From contig JAFAGI010000009.1 in assembly GCA_023422835.1 (NCBI GenBank), positions 1-64,000 on the forward strand: 64,000 nt of DNA, given 5' to 3'. The DNA comes from Bacteroidota bacterium (lineage in GTDB: Bacteria; Bacteroidota; Bacteroidia; Chitinophagales; Chitinophagaceae). Shown piece after piece: positions 1-8,802 of this stretch; positions within the stretch are counted from its first letter, which is position 1, and every line of letters begins with the position of its first letter. The translations under genes were made by a program, and so were the position numbers. The notes below the pieces were generated by a model. That model saw nothing but the letters and a program-made list of their open reading frames with translations, ran no database searches and was not told where the DNA came from.

Positions 1-970
<970 letters not shown>

Positions 971-1080
971 GTAAATGAATTGTTTTGACCGTGACTAAAA
1001 TTACTTCAAAGTATTTTAGGTGTCAAATTGTGTATTATTTTTATAACATACTCAAGTTGTTTCCTTACTGTTATTTCCTA

Positions 1081-1115
1081 ATCTTTCAAAGAGCTTATTT
1101 CAATGTGTATTGAAA
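1081..1115 (-). promoter_or_regulatory. rRNA leader boxA-like site and adjacent hairpin
   Basis: On the minus strand the leader carries GCTCTTTGAAA at 1094-1084, close to the boxA antitermination core (GCTCTTTA) of rRNA leaders. Just upstream in the transcript is a perfect 7-bp hairpin, TTTCAAT-GTGT-ATTGAAA (1098-1115). A boxA next to a small hairpin about 110 nt before the 16S 5' end is the expected arrangement of an rRNA antitermination or processing region. The function is inferred from similarity. Confidence 0.55.
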
Positions 1116-1204
1116 CTTGCAAATGCTGCCGTTTCGAGCGGCGATCAATAGCTGAACTATTAAACATTTAAGAACTTTATAACCCGCTGTTTCAATTGGG
1201 GTTG

Positions 1205-1235
1205 CAAAGATAGTCACTTTTCTAATTCTGACAAA
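1205..1235 (-). promoter_or_regulatory. rrn promoter P1 (closest to 16S)
   Basis: TTTG (1235-1232), a 19-bp spacer, then TATCTTTG (1212-1205) match the Bacteroidota housekeeping promoter exactly. Transcription would start near 1199, about 230 nt before the 16S gene. Confidence 0.8.
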
Positions 1236-1308
1236 ATTTATTTTTAAATTTTTTTATTTTTTTGTGACCGTATTTTTAAGAACTGTATCCGTTTCTAATT
1301 TGGGAGTG

Positions 1309-1339
1309 CAAAGATAATCACTTTTTTGATTCTGACAAA
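1309..1339 (-). promoter_or_regulatory. rrn promoter P2
   Basis: TTTG (1339-1336), a 19-bp spacer, TATCTTTG (1316-1309). It is followed by CACTCCCAAA and later GTTCTTAA (1283-1276). Confidence 0.8.
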
Positions 1340-1408
1340 TTTTTTGATTTATTTTTTCAAAAATTTTCAATCATAATTTCTTTAGAACTACACCGTTTTT
1401 TCGGAGTG

Positions 1409-1440
1409 CAAAGATAGGCAGTTTAATGTTTCTAAACAAA
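1409..1440 (-). promoter_or_regulatory. rrn promoter P3
   Basis: TTTG (1440-1437), a 20-bp spacer, TATCTTTG (1416-1409). The downstream GTTCTAAA (1388-1381) is one base off the repeat consensus. Confidence 0.75.
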
Positions 1441-1511
1441 TTTTTATTTAGATTTTTATCCGTTCAAACGACCTTGTTTTTTAAGAACTGTACCCCTTTT
1501 TTCTGGGAGGG

Positions 1512-1542
1512 CAAAGATAATCTCTTTTTAAATTCTGGCAAA
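1512..1542 (-). promoter_or_regulatory. rrn promoter P4
   Basis: TTTG (1542-1539), a 19-bp spacer, TATCTTTG (1519-1512), then GTTCTTAA at 1488-1481. Confidence 0.8.
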
Positions 1543-1614
1543 ATATTTGTTTTAATTATCCAGATTTTATTTAGCGATACTTTGTTAAGAACTGTACCCT
1601 TTGTTTTGGGAGTG

Positions 1615-1645
1615 CAAAGATAATCTCTTTTTTTGTATTTCCTAA
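1615..1645 (-). promoter_or_regulatory. rrn promoter P5 (weak upstream element)
   Basis: TATCTTTG (1622-1615) is intact, but the position expected for TTTG reads TTAG (1645-1642), so this copy may be weaker. GTTCTTAA follows at 1592-1585. Confidence 0.6.
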
Positions 1646-1727
1646 TTTTTATTCAGAATAATTTTTTATTTATTCAGCATAATTTCCAAGCAAATTTTTC
1701 AGAGAACTTACCCGCCTGTGCGGCCGA

Positions 1728-1758
1728 CAAAGATACTTATTTTTTTATTGCCGCCAAA
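1728..1758 (-). promoter_or_regulatory. rrn promoter P6 (most distal)
   Basis: TTTG (1758-1755), a 19-bp spacer, TATCTTTG (1735-1728). The region just downstream is more GC-rich than in the other copies (GTCGGCCGCACAGGCGGG), so this unit has diverged outside the promoter core. Confidence 0.75.
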
Positions 1759-1837
1759 GAAATCTTTTAAATTTTTAAACGCGGGGAGATGATTGGATGG
1801 AGACAGGGCTAAAAGGTTTAATGTGCCCCTATGAATA

Positions 1838-2602
1838 CTATGTAGCAGGTACAAGAATATTGTAATCCTGAGGATATACCACCTTTACCAGGAACAATCC
1901 TTTAGCAGGCGTAGAGAAGTCTGCTTGTGCGCAGTCTTTAGATTCAATAATATATTTAAAATCTTCTACCGTGATAATACCCCTGCCTACCCTGAGCATG
2001 GTGCCTACCAGCGCCCTAACCATGCCGCGCAGAAACCTGTTGGAACGTACATGGTATACCAATATGCCATCTTCCTCGCTCCATTCCGATAAAGTAATAG
2101 TACAGTTATTGGTATATACCTGTGTATTGAGCTTGCTGAATGTAGTAAAATCTGTGTACTGCAACAACAAAGCGGCCGCCTTGTTCAAGGCGCTTATATC
2201 CAGGTGGTGCCCATATTTATAAGCCGTATCAAAATGAAAAGGATCTTTATGGCGGCTTATACAGTATTTGTATTCCCTGTACACAGCATCAAATCTGGCG
2301 TGCGCAGAGCCTGCTACTTTAAAAATACGCTTTACTGCTATATCATACGGCAGTAGTGCATTAATACTGTAACCATATTTATCGGTATCTAATTCCAGGT
2401 CGGTATCAAAATGAAAATAATTCTGCAATGCGTGTACGCCGGCATCGGTGCGTGAAGAACCAGTAAGCTGTATTTCTTTTCTAAGTAGAATTTTCAGTAC
2501 CTGCTGTAGTGATCCTTGTATGGTAGGTGCATTGGGTTGCACCTGGAAGCCGTTGTAATGCGTTCCTAAATAAGATACTTCTATAAAATACCGCTGACTC
2601 AA
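1838..2602 (-). CDS. truA: tRNA pseudouridine synthase A
   Basis: TruA makes pseudouridine at positions 38-40 of the tRNA anticodon arm. The protein has the N-terminal RYFIEVSYLGTHYNGFQVQ block and the catalytic motif GSSRTDAGVHA, with the nucleophilic Asp at about residue 53 from the chosen start. FLRGMVRALVGTMLRVG near the end is the usual C-terminal motif. A longer frame opens at 2704 but would overlap the upstream DUF4476 gene by 95 nt and add residues that family members lack. I place the start at a TTG at 2602, 7 nt after the upstream stop, which gives about 254 residues, normal for the family. The exact start is uncertain. The gene is probably co-transcribed with the DUF4476 gene. Confidence 0.93.
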   Translation of the reverse strand: MSQRYFIEVSYLGTHYNGFQVQPNAPTIQGSLQQVLKILLRKEIQLTGSSRTDAGVHALQNYFHFDTDLELDTDKYGYSINALLPYDIAVKRIFKVAGSAHARFDAVYREYKYCISRHKDPFHFDTAYKYGHHLDISALNKAAALLLQYTDFTTFSKLNTQVYTNNCTITLSEWSEEDGILVYHVRSNRFLRGMVRALVGTMLRVGRGIITVEDFKYIIESKDCAQADFSTPAKGLFLVKVVYPQDYNILVPAT

Positions 2603-2609
2603 ACCAAGA

Positions 2610-4097
2610 TTATTTAACAGAATTTCTGAATTCTGCTTTTTTAGCTTTGTCGTAAATGAGAGACTCAAGCCCGGCAAAATTTTGCTTGTCTGATACATGG
2701 CCATACACGGCCTTAAAAAACCTTAAACGCCCGTTGTCTGTAATGAAGAGCCCTGCCAGTGTTTTTACTTTGGCTGTGGTAATACATTTTTTGCCCAGCA
2801 TATCCATAGCTGTGGTCACCATATCGTCATCATTATCCCTGCCGATCATTTTATTGCGAATCTTATTGAAGTCCCTGTCTGCAATCTCACCGCCGGAGCA
2901 ATTGCTGTAATTAGCTGGTGCAACATCTGGTACTACTTCAGCGGCATGCACCACAGTTTCTTCTGCGGGGACAACTTTTGGCTCATTGGTATAGAAAGGA
3001 TTTTCTACCTGGTTAGCCGGGAGTGCCTGCTTCTCCTCTTTTTTGATAAATCGTTCATTTCTGTTGCGCCTGGTCTTTTTTTCAATGGCAGGCGGCACCT
3101 GATGTGCCAGGTCCTCATAATCAAAATACGCTATGGATTTCTTTTTTTCTTCAGCAGGCGGCGCCTGCACAGCAGCCGGAGCATCTGTACTTACAGCAGC
3201 TTCTGCCGGCTGCGGCTCATCTGAAGGAATGAATATTTTTACAGAATCCGTAGACGTATTACTTAATAATACAAAGCTCATTTCCCTACCGTTGTTTACA
3301 TTTTTATCTTCTGTTCTGATAACGCCATAAGTATCTGAAGGCACTGCCACTTCTGGTGATGCAACTACTGGCTGCGCGGTTGTTTGTGCAACAGGGGTTT
3401 CTACAGCTTTTTTCTCATCTCCTGCGCGAACAATTTTTGTCTCTTCAAAAGGATCGCGCTTTGGCTTAGGCGCCTCCTTCTGTACCGGTTTTGCAAGGTT
3501 CGGGTCATTCACTACGGTAGACATGAGATCGACGAAAGTCCTGGGTTTAGGTTCTTCTTTCACCGTAGCAGTGTTTGCCGCTACAACTGGTGGCTCTTCT
3601 GCCGCAACCGGTTTTTCTTCTACGGTTGCTACCACTACCGGCTCTGGGTCCGGCTGCTTTACTTCCGGCTGCTCTTCCCGCGTTTTCTTAGGTGGTGTTG
3701 CAGCAGCTACATTGCCGGACGGCTGTTTACCATTGGCAACAATGACTTCCTGTGTCTGCAGGTCTGTAAGCGAATAGGTGCTTTTGTCTATTTCTTTCAG
3801 TGAATAACCGATGTCGTTGTTTTTTACAACAGTAACAAATTTTTGTTCAGGCGCTGCATTTTGCGGAAATCCCAACCTGAAATTGTAAGTCCCGCTTTTT
3901 AATTTGGGTATAATGAGATAGCCTATGGAAGAAGAGCTGTAAAGTTTCTCATTCAGCACCACATAAAATGGCTTACGGTTTTCTGATTGAATATAAATGA
4001 AATGGCTGTCGTCTACCTGTGCCTTTACCTTATGGATACCGGCAACAAACACAACGGAAAGCAAAAGCAGTATTATTTTTTTGATTTGAATGTTCAT
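2610..4097 (-). CDS. Secreted DUF4476 protein with Pro/Ala/Glu-rich linker
   Basis: This 495-residue protein has three parts. Residues 1-26 form a Sec signal peptide ending HKVKAQ. An N-terminal beta-rich region (about 27-120) resembles the domain often paired with DUF4476. A long low-complexity segment rich in P, A, E, V and K (about 125-385) follows. The last 95 residues, starting CSGGEIADRDF, match DUF4476, a helical domain with repeated MLGKKCITTAKVKTLA-type segments found almost only in Bacteroidota. The function is unknown. The protein is probably exported to the periplasm or surface, with the linker as a flexible spacer. It ends just before truA and starts 62 nt after upp. Confidence 0.85.
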   Translation of the reverse strand: MNIQIKKIILLLLSVVFVAGIHKVKAQVDDSHFIYIQSENRKPFYVVLNEKLYSSSSIGYLIIPKLKSGTYNFRLGFPQNAAPEQKFVTVVKNNDIGYSLKEIDKSTYSLTDLQTQEVIVANGKQPSGNVAAATPPKKTREEQPEVKQPDPEPVVVATVEEKPVAAEEPPVVAANTATVKEEPKPRTFVDLMSTVVNDPNLAKPVQKEAPKPKRDPFEETKIVRAGDEKKAVETPVAQTTAQPVVASPEVAVPSDTYGVIRTEDKNVNNGREMSFVLLSNTSTDSVKIFIPSDEPQPAEAAVSTDAPAAVQAPPAEEKKKSIAYFDYEDLAHQVPPAIEKKTRRNRNERFIKKEEKQALPANQVENPFYTNEPKVVPAEETVVHAAEVVPDVAPANYSNCSGGEIADRDFNKIRNKMIGRDNDDDMVTTAMDMLGKKCITTAKVKTLAGLFITDNGRLRFFKAVYGHVSDKQNFAGLESLIYDKAKKAEFRNSVK

Positions 4098-4159
4098 TCA
4101 AAGAATATTTTTAGTAGAATTAGGTATATAACTATAAAACGCTGTAATAGTTTAATTGA

Positions 4160-4813
4160 TCAGGATTGTTTCTTTTCTCCATAAGCAAGGTCGCCTGCGT
4201 CGCCGAGTCCCGGCACAATATAGCCTTTTGCAGTAAGTTCATCGTCAATATCGCCACACCACACATGTACTTTGTTGTTGGTCTCCCTGAGCAGGTATTC
4301 AATTCCTTCGGTGGCCGCGATGGCGCAAACCACGTGTATCTCAGCAGGTTTGCCGATTGTTTCCAGTACATTCAATGTCTTAGCCAGCGACGCGCCGGTT
4401 GCCAGCATGGGGTCTGAAACTATCAGTATCCGGCCGTTAATATCCGGCGAAGTCACATATTCCAGCGCTATCTCAAAAGTGCCGTCTTTATGGTGTTTCC
4501 TGTATGCCGATATAAAAGAATTGTCTGCCTTATCAAAAAAGTTCAGCAATCCCTGGTGCATGGCCAGACCGGCCCGGAGAATGGTGGCTATCACGGGCTG
4601 CTCTTTCAGCACTTTACTGTTGTGTGTACCCAATGGTGTTTCAATTTCTTCCTCCACGTACGGAAGTGTTTTACTTATTTCATAAGCAATTACCTCTGCT
4701 ACCCTTTCCAGGTTTTTCCGGAAACGCAGCCTGTCTGACTGTACATTTATTGACCTTAACTCACTTACCCAGTTTGAGACAAGACTGTGTTTATCACTTA
4801 AATTTATTACCAT
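4160..4813 (-). CDS. upp: Uracil phosphoribosyltransferase
   Basis: Upp salvages uracil: uracil + PRPP gives UMP + diphosphate, in the cytoplasm. The 217-residue protein carries the PRPP-binding loop VSDPMLATGASL (about residues 132-143), the RAGLAMHQGLL segment and the C-terminal uracil-binding region VPGLGDAGDLAYG. Length is normal for the family (about 210). The ATG at 4813 is preceded by an AT-rich region without a Shine-Dalgarno site, as is usual here. No pyrimidine genes are adjacent. Confidence 0.96.
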   Translation of the reverse strand: MVINLSDKHSLVSNWVSELRSINVQSDRLRFRKNLERVAEVIAYEISKTLPYVEEEIETPLGTHNSKVLKEQPVIATILRAGLAMHQGLLNFFDKADNSFISAYRKHHKDGTFEIALEYVTSPDINGRILIVSDPMLATGASLAKTLNVLETIGKPAEIHVVCAIAATEGIEYLLRETNNKVHVWCGDIDDELTAKGYIVPGLGDAGDLAYGEKKQS

Positions 4814-4906
4814 ACGGCTAAGGTACTAATTAATTATAATGGTAAAATTTACAGATAAAGATTTTTTCAGACATTTATATAAATTTTATCATCGCAGCGC
4901 GTTTAG

Positions 4907-4914
4907 TATATTTG
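4907..4914 (+). promoter_or_regulatory. Promoter -7 element for anmK
   Basis: TATATTTG matches TAnnTTTG. The upstream element is poor (TTTT at 4884-4887). Initiation near 4920 would leave a leader of about 22 nt before the ATG at 4942. It also rules out the in-frame TTG at 4912, which lies inside the promoter. Confidence 0.5.
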
Positions 4915-4941
4915 CCCAACTTCAAAAATAAAAATCTAATC

Positions 4942-6036
4942 ATGATTTATCGCGCACTCGGTTTAATGAGCGGCTCATCCCTGGACGGCCTGGATATGGC
5001 TTTGGTAGAGTTTGAGGAAGCCGGCAGAAAATGGAACTACAAAGTGCTGGCAAGCGGCTGTACACCTTACCCTCAAGAAATGAAAGCAAGACTTGCAGCA
5101 TCAACTGCCCTTTCTGCTGCTGATTACCTGCAGCTTGATGCAGACCTCGGCAGACTGATCGGCAGCATGGTAAATGATTTTATACAAGCCAACAAGCTGG
5201 AACACCGCGTGCAACTTATTGCACTGCACGGGCACACAACCTTTCACCAGCCGCAAAACGGCTTTACAGCATGGCTGGGAAACGCTGCACAGGTAGCTGC
5301 GGCAACCAAAATAAATGTAGTAAGCGATCTGCGCGCGATGGACGTGGCATTGGGCGGGCAGGGTGCACCAATTGTACCGATGGGAGAGAAATTATTATTT
5401 CCGGACTACAAATATTTTTTGAACATCGGCGGCATTGCTAACATCTCTGCGCTGACAAATGATGCTTATGCTGCTTTTGATGTATGCCCTGCCAATAAAG
5501 TACTGAATATGCTTGCAGCACAAAAAAGCCTGGACTATGATATGGACGGCCGGCTTGCAGCAGCCGGAAACATTGATACAGAACTGCTATCCGCACTGAA
5601 AAAACTGGAATATTACACACAGCCTTACCCGAAATCTCTTGCCAATGATTTTGGCATAGAAACAGTTTACCCTATTGTAGATGCAGCCCCGGTAAGCCTT
5701 GCAGACAAGATGCGTACATATGTAGAGCATATAGCCCTGCAAACGGGATATGCCTTAAGCAGCCTGCGGAAACACGCCGGCGTCAATGATACTATGATGA
5801 TTACCGGCGGGGGCGCTATGAATTCATTTCTTGTAAAACGCATTAGCGAAACATTAAAACCCTACGGAATAGACACTTTTATACCAGATAATGAAACTAT
5901 TGCGTATAAAGAAGCGATCGTGATGGCTTTGCTGGCTACGCTGCGCTGGCGCGAGGAAAATACGGTGATGCACGAAATCACCGGCGCTTCGAGGTCCAGC
6001 ATTGGCGGCGCAGTGTGGATCGGACAGGAATATTAA
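4942..6036 (+). CDS. anmK: Anhydro-N-acetylmuramic acid kinase
   Basis: AnmK hydrolyses the anhydro ring of 1,6-anhydro-MurNAc and phosphorylates it to MurNAc-6-P, a step of cell wall recycling. The protein begins YRALGLMSGSSLDGLDMAL, the family's phosphate-binding signature, and contains GHTTFHQP, NIGGIANIS and MITGGGAMNSFL, all typical of this ASKHA-fold kinase. From the ATG at 4942 it has 364 residues, normal length. No etherase gene (murQ) is next to it; nagA at 14805 acts in a connected pathway. Confidence 0.95.
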   Translation: MIYRALGLMSGSSLDGLDMALVEFEEAGRKWNYKVLASGCTPYPQEMKARLAASTALSAADYLQLDADLGRLIGSMVNDFIQANKLEHRVQLIALHGHTTFHQPQNGFTAWLGNAAQVAAATKINVVSDLRAMDVALGGQGAPIVPMGEKLLFPDYKYFLNIGGIANISALTNDAYAAFDVCPANKVLNMLAAQKSLDYDMDGRLAAAGNIDTELLSALKKLEYYTQPYPKSLANDFGIETVYPIVDAAPVSLADKMRTYVEHIALQTGYALSSLRKHAGVNDTMMITGGGAMNSFLVKRISETLKPYGIDTFIPDNETIAYKEAIVMALLATLRWREENTVMHEITGASRSSIGGAVWIGQEY

Positions 6037-6058
6037 AGCATTTTTGCCTGATTGGTAT

Positions 6059-6075
6059 GCCGATTACAAATCGGC
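6059..6075. other. Small palindrome after anmK
   Basis: GCCGATT-ACA-AATCGGC is a perfect 7-bp inverted repeat without a T-run. It lies between the convergent anmK and serine hydrolase genes. Just after it, near-identical blocks (AAGAGCACAGAAATTCC then AAGAGCACAGGAATCCC, about 6103-6138) form a short tandem duplication. It may slow transcription or act as an RNA end; this is not certain. Confidence 0.35.
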
Positions 6076-6157
6076 CGATAATACTTCTGAATTGCAAATT
6101 TCGAAGAGCACAGAAATTCCAAAGAGCACAGGAATCCCAAGAGCATTAGCTTTGAAA

Positions 6158-7342
6158 TTATTCCAAAGGATTTAAGATATCATAGTTGTGGCTTTTGGAA
6201 AATATCCTGGCAAACTCTTTTCCTTTGTAAATATTCTTATTGGTCTTGTTGCCAATGATAATAATAACAGCGCTATCCTGCACCAGCCTTGTAAACACGC
6301 TGTTGGTGCCGTGCCACATGCCATTGTGATAGATGACAGTATCGCCTGTAGGATTGTTGAGCATACGCCAGCCGAGCCCGTAATTATGCACAGATGGCCT
6401 TTCATTACTTAAAGGCATGTAAGACATCCTGATGGTTTCCGGGCGCAGCAAAACAGCTGAATAAAAACTCTTATCCCACTTCAACAGATCCTGCACGGTA
6501 GAATACACATTTTTATCGCCATAGCTGGCATCATACGGATCCATAGGGAAGCCGCGCGTTGTAGAATAAGTTTCAATATAATTTGCCGAGTCTTTCTTAG
6601 AGAACACATACGTATCTTTCATACCCAGCGGCAGAAAAATACTGTCGCGCATATAATCAGGAAAATTCTGTTTGGTTATTTGCTCAATAATGCTGGCCAG
6701 GATAATATAATTGGTGTTGCAGTATTGAAATACCCTGTTTGGATTAGCCGCTTTGGGAACTTTATTATCTACCATGAAATTAATAATATCCATGTTTGAT
6801 GCCAGCTTTTTCTTATCCCAACCCTTATCCATCACATACAAATAATTGGGTATACCACTGCGGTGCGACAGCAGATCCCGCACTGTGACGCCATGATAGG
6901 GCAACATGGGAAAAAACTTCTGGATAGTATCATCCAGTGAGACCCGCCCCTGCTCAAACAAGCGCAGCAATGCCACTCCGGTAAACGTTTTAGAAATAGA
7001 GGCCAGGTGTAAAGGTGTGTGTGGTGTTATAGGTGTTTTACTTCTAAAGTCGTGGTGACCCTGGTATTTTTCAAATAGAATAACCCCGTTTTTGGCTATG
7101 AGTATCTGCCCGTTAAATCTTTCTCCCGGAAAAAGAGAATCAAACTTGGATTGTATGGCATTTGTATAACTATTTTTTTGAGATTCCGATAGCGGTGCAA
7201 ACCGAAATGAATCATTCTGCTGGGCAATGCTCCATTTTTTTTTGAGCTTTGTTTGTTTACTTTGATTCCCATCTTTACAGGCGAAAGCTACAGCAAAAAA
7301 CAGAACGCCTGCTATTAAAAATTTATACTTCACGCTTAACAA
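6158..7342 (-). CDS. Serine hydrolase lipoprotein, class C beta-lactamase/PBP-like fold
   Basis: Family PF00144 (beta-lactamase-related serine hydrolases: esterases, D-aminopeptidases, AmpC). Numbered from the TTG at 7342, the N terminus has a hydrophobic stretch ending AFAC with lipobox Cys22, so a lipoprotein is likely. The catalytic tetrad motif is S115-I-S-K118 (LASISKTF), the Tyr motif is YCNTNY (YxN), and the third motif is HNGMWHG, HxG instead of the KTG of true beta-lactamases. This favours an esterase or peptidase over an antibiotic hydrolase. The start is TTG 7342 or GTG 7333; a -7-like TACATTTG lies at 7359-7352. It stands alone between convergent anmK and the divergent nucleotidyltransferase gene. 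Confidence 0.88.
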   Translation of the reverse strand: MLSVKYKFLIAGVLFFAVAFACKDGNQSKQTKLKKKWSIAQQNDSFRFAPLSESQKNSYTNAIQSKFDSLFPGERFNGQILIAKNGVILFEKYQGHHDFRSKTPITPHTPLHLASISKTFTGVALLRLFEQGRVSLDDTIQKFFPMLPYHGVTVRDLLSHRSGIPNYLYVMDKGWDKKKLASNMDIINFMVDNKVPKAANPNRVFQYCNTNYIILASIIEQITKQNFPDYMRDSIFLPLGMKDTYVFSKKDSANYIETYSTTRGFPMDPYDASYGDKNVYSTVQDLLKWDKSFYSAVLLRPETIRMSYMPLSNERPSVHNYGLGWRMLNNPTGDTVIYHNGMWHGTNSVFTRLVQDSAVIIIIGNKTNKNIYKGKEFARIFSKSHNYDILNPLE

Positions 7343-7414
7343 TTAAAAGAACAAATGTACTTGAATTGGCCTATTAAAAAATTGATGCATAAATTTCATT
7401 TGTAAGTATTTCGT

Positions 7415-7422
7415 TAATTTTG
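7415..7422 (+). promoter_or_regulatory. Promoter -7 element for the GlmU-like gene
   Basis: TAATTTTG fits TAnnTTTG, with its last base 18 nt before the ATG at 7440. No good TTTG sits at the ideal distance; a TTTG at 7399-7402 is too close. The implied leader is about 12 nt. Confidence 0.4.
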
Positions 7423-7439
7423 CCTCAAAGCTACAATCT

Positions 7440-8633
7440 ATGCGCATTCTGTTATTTGATCCCAGGGAAAGAGATTTTTTTTTACCGCTTACTTATACAC
7501 GTGCAATTGCAGATCTATACGCCGGCTCATTTACCCTGAAACAATGGTGGCAACGCCTTGCCGGAGAGAAAATCTATATACTTACACAAGCTTATCTGCA
7601 GGCAAAGTATGAGGCATGTGCAAATGATAATGAATTTATTTACATCAATGCAACTGCTATCCCTGATACAAATATTCTGAAAGCTGCACTGGCACTGGAT
7701 TATAACGAAGCATTAGTGGTAAACGATATACCCGTGGCATTTAAAAGCAGGGAACTTTACGCCAATGCAACGCAACTGCCGCAGAAGTTCGAAACCTTGG
7801 TCAAGATTGATGTGCACCTTATGCAGTACCCCTTTGAACTGGTGCAATGGAATAAAAAATTTTTTGAATTGCAAACAGGCCTTTTGGCAAATAGCCAAAG
7901 CCGTGCTGGCATTTCATCAACCAACCTGTTAATCAAGCGGGAAAATATATACATGGAAGACGGCTGCATTATGGAAGGCTGCATCATTAACGCAAATGAT
8001 GGGCCGGTGTACATTTCAAAAGATTGTACTATCATGGAAGGAAGCCTTATCCGCGGCCCGCTCTTCCTGGGCGAAGGCTCAGTGGTAAAGATGGGTACTA
8101 AGATTTATGGCGCTACTACTATCGGTAAAAAGTGTACGGTGGGCGGTGAGATAAAAAACATCATCATGCATGACTATAGCAATAAAGCGCATGACGGCTA
8201 CCTGGGAGATGCTGTGATCGGCAGCTGGTGCAATTTTGGCGCCGGCACATCCTGTAGCAATGTTAAGAACACCGGGGGCGATGTAAAAATTATGCATCAC
8301 AAAAATTCTTCTACAATAAATGCCGGATTAAAGTTCGGTGTCATCACAGGAGATTATGTGCGCACTGCGATCAACACATCCATAAATTTAGGAAGCAGTA
8401 TAGGCATGTGTTGCAGCCTGCACAGTCATAAAACTGTTTCCGGTAATGTACCAAATTTTTCCTGGGGCAGTACAGAAGCAAACAGCTATCGTGTGGAAAA
8501 AGCTATAAAACATATCTACAACTGGATGCAGTTTAAGGATGAAGCACTTTCGGAAGAAGACCGGGAGATCCTGGAATGGTTGTATAAGGAAAATGAGGTA
8601 TCTATCAAAAAACAAGTTATTCCAAAATATTAA
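7440..8633 (+). CDS. GlmU-like putative sugar nucleotidyltransferase/acyltransferase
   Basis: The protein has 397 residues. The N-terminal part (1 to about 170, MRILLFDPRERDFFLPLTYTRAIADLYAG) matches the Bacteroidota nucleotidyltransferase family NTP_transf_4, and the C-terminal part is a left-handed beta-helix of hexapeptide repeats (about 180-350, e.g. IYGATTIGKKCTVGGEI). It is related to GlmU, which makes UDP-GlcNAc, but the N-terminal domain lacks the classic LAAGxGTRM loop. Donor and acceptor are unknown; a role in UDP-amino-sugar or phosphosugar metabolism is inferred. In many Bacteroidota a gene of this type lies next to tpiA, as here (170 bp apart, same strand). Confidence 0.85.
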   Translation: MRILLFDPRERDFFLPLTYTRAIADLYAGSFTLKQWWQRLAGEKIYILTQAYLQAKYEACANDNEFIYINATAIPDTNILKAALALDYNEALVVNDIPVAFKSRELYANATQLPQKFETLVKIDVHLMQYPFELVQWNKKFFELQTGLLANSQSRAGISSTNLLIKRENIYMEDGCIMEGCIINANDGPVYISKDCTIMEGSLIRGPLFLGEGSVVKMGTKIYGATTIGKKCTVGGEIKNIIMHDYSNKAHDGYLGDAVIGSWCNFGAGTSCSNVKNTGGDVKIMHHKNSSTINAGLKFGVITGDYVRTAINTSINLGSSIGMCCSLHSHKTVSGNVPNFSWGSTEANSYRVEKAIKHIYNWMQFKDEALSEEDREILEWLYKENEVSIKKQVIPKY

Positions 8634-8664
8634 CAATAGTAGCAGTATTATTTTTGCCCAAGAT

Positions 8665-8678
8665 TAGCGCAAGCGCTA
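8665..8678. other. Short palindrome between GlmU-like gene and tpiA
   Basis: TAGCGC-AA-GCGCTA is nested in weaker outer pairing GCCC/GGGC (about 8656-8688). There is no T-run. It is possibly a hairpin at the end of the upstream transcript. Confidence 0.35.
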
Positions 8679-8762
8679 CCGGTTAGGGCAGCTTTAGTGA
8701 TAATAATTTAGAAGTTATGCAATAACATGTTTACACAACTTCATAAGATCACATCTACGTAC

Positions 8763-8770
8763 TATCTTTG
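8763..8770 (+). promoter_or_regulatory. Promoter -7 element for tpiA
   Basis: TATCTTTG is identical to the rRNA promoter -7 element and lies 33 nt before the tpiA ATG. The upstream element is weak (TTCA/CTTC at the expected spacing). Confidence 0.5.
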
Positions 8771-8802
8771 CAACCTATTAATCAAATCAAAATATTGAAA
8801 TT

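Larger units (their letters stand above)
1205..1735 (-). repeat. Tandem array of six rRNA promoter units, about 103 bp period
   Basis: Six copies of a unit occur upstream of the 16S gene. Each contains TATCTTTG on the minus strand, at 1212-1205, 1316-1309, 1416-1409, 1519-1512, 1622-1615 and 1735-1728, giving steps of 104, 100, 103, 103 and 113 bp. Each is followed 20-30 nt downstream by a GTTCTTAA-like sequence. Between the cores the sequence is AT-rich and only partly conserved. This is a divergent tandem duplication of a promoter plus its initially transcribed region; no protein-coding gene is convincing here. Confidence 0.85.

Noticed and set aside
1205-1758. The evenly spaced repeats could be a CRISPR array.
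   Set aside because: The conserved cores are only about 10-40 bp in 103-bp units, the intervening AT-rich sequence is itself partly similar, there are no cas genes, and every core is a clear promoter pointing to the 16S gene.
4912-4941. A longer AnmK reading from TTG 4912.
   Set aside because: The TTG is part of the promoter -7 element, and the extra residues (MPNFKNKNLI) are not part of the family.
6158-7342. Naming the serine hydrolase an AmpC beta-lactamase.
   Set aside because: It has SxxK and YxN, but HxG in place of KTG and a lipoprotein anchor, which fits the broader esterase/peptidase family. The true beta-lactamase here is the class D gene.
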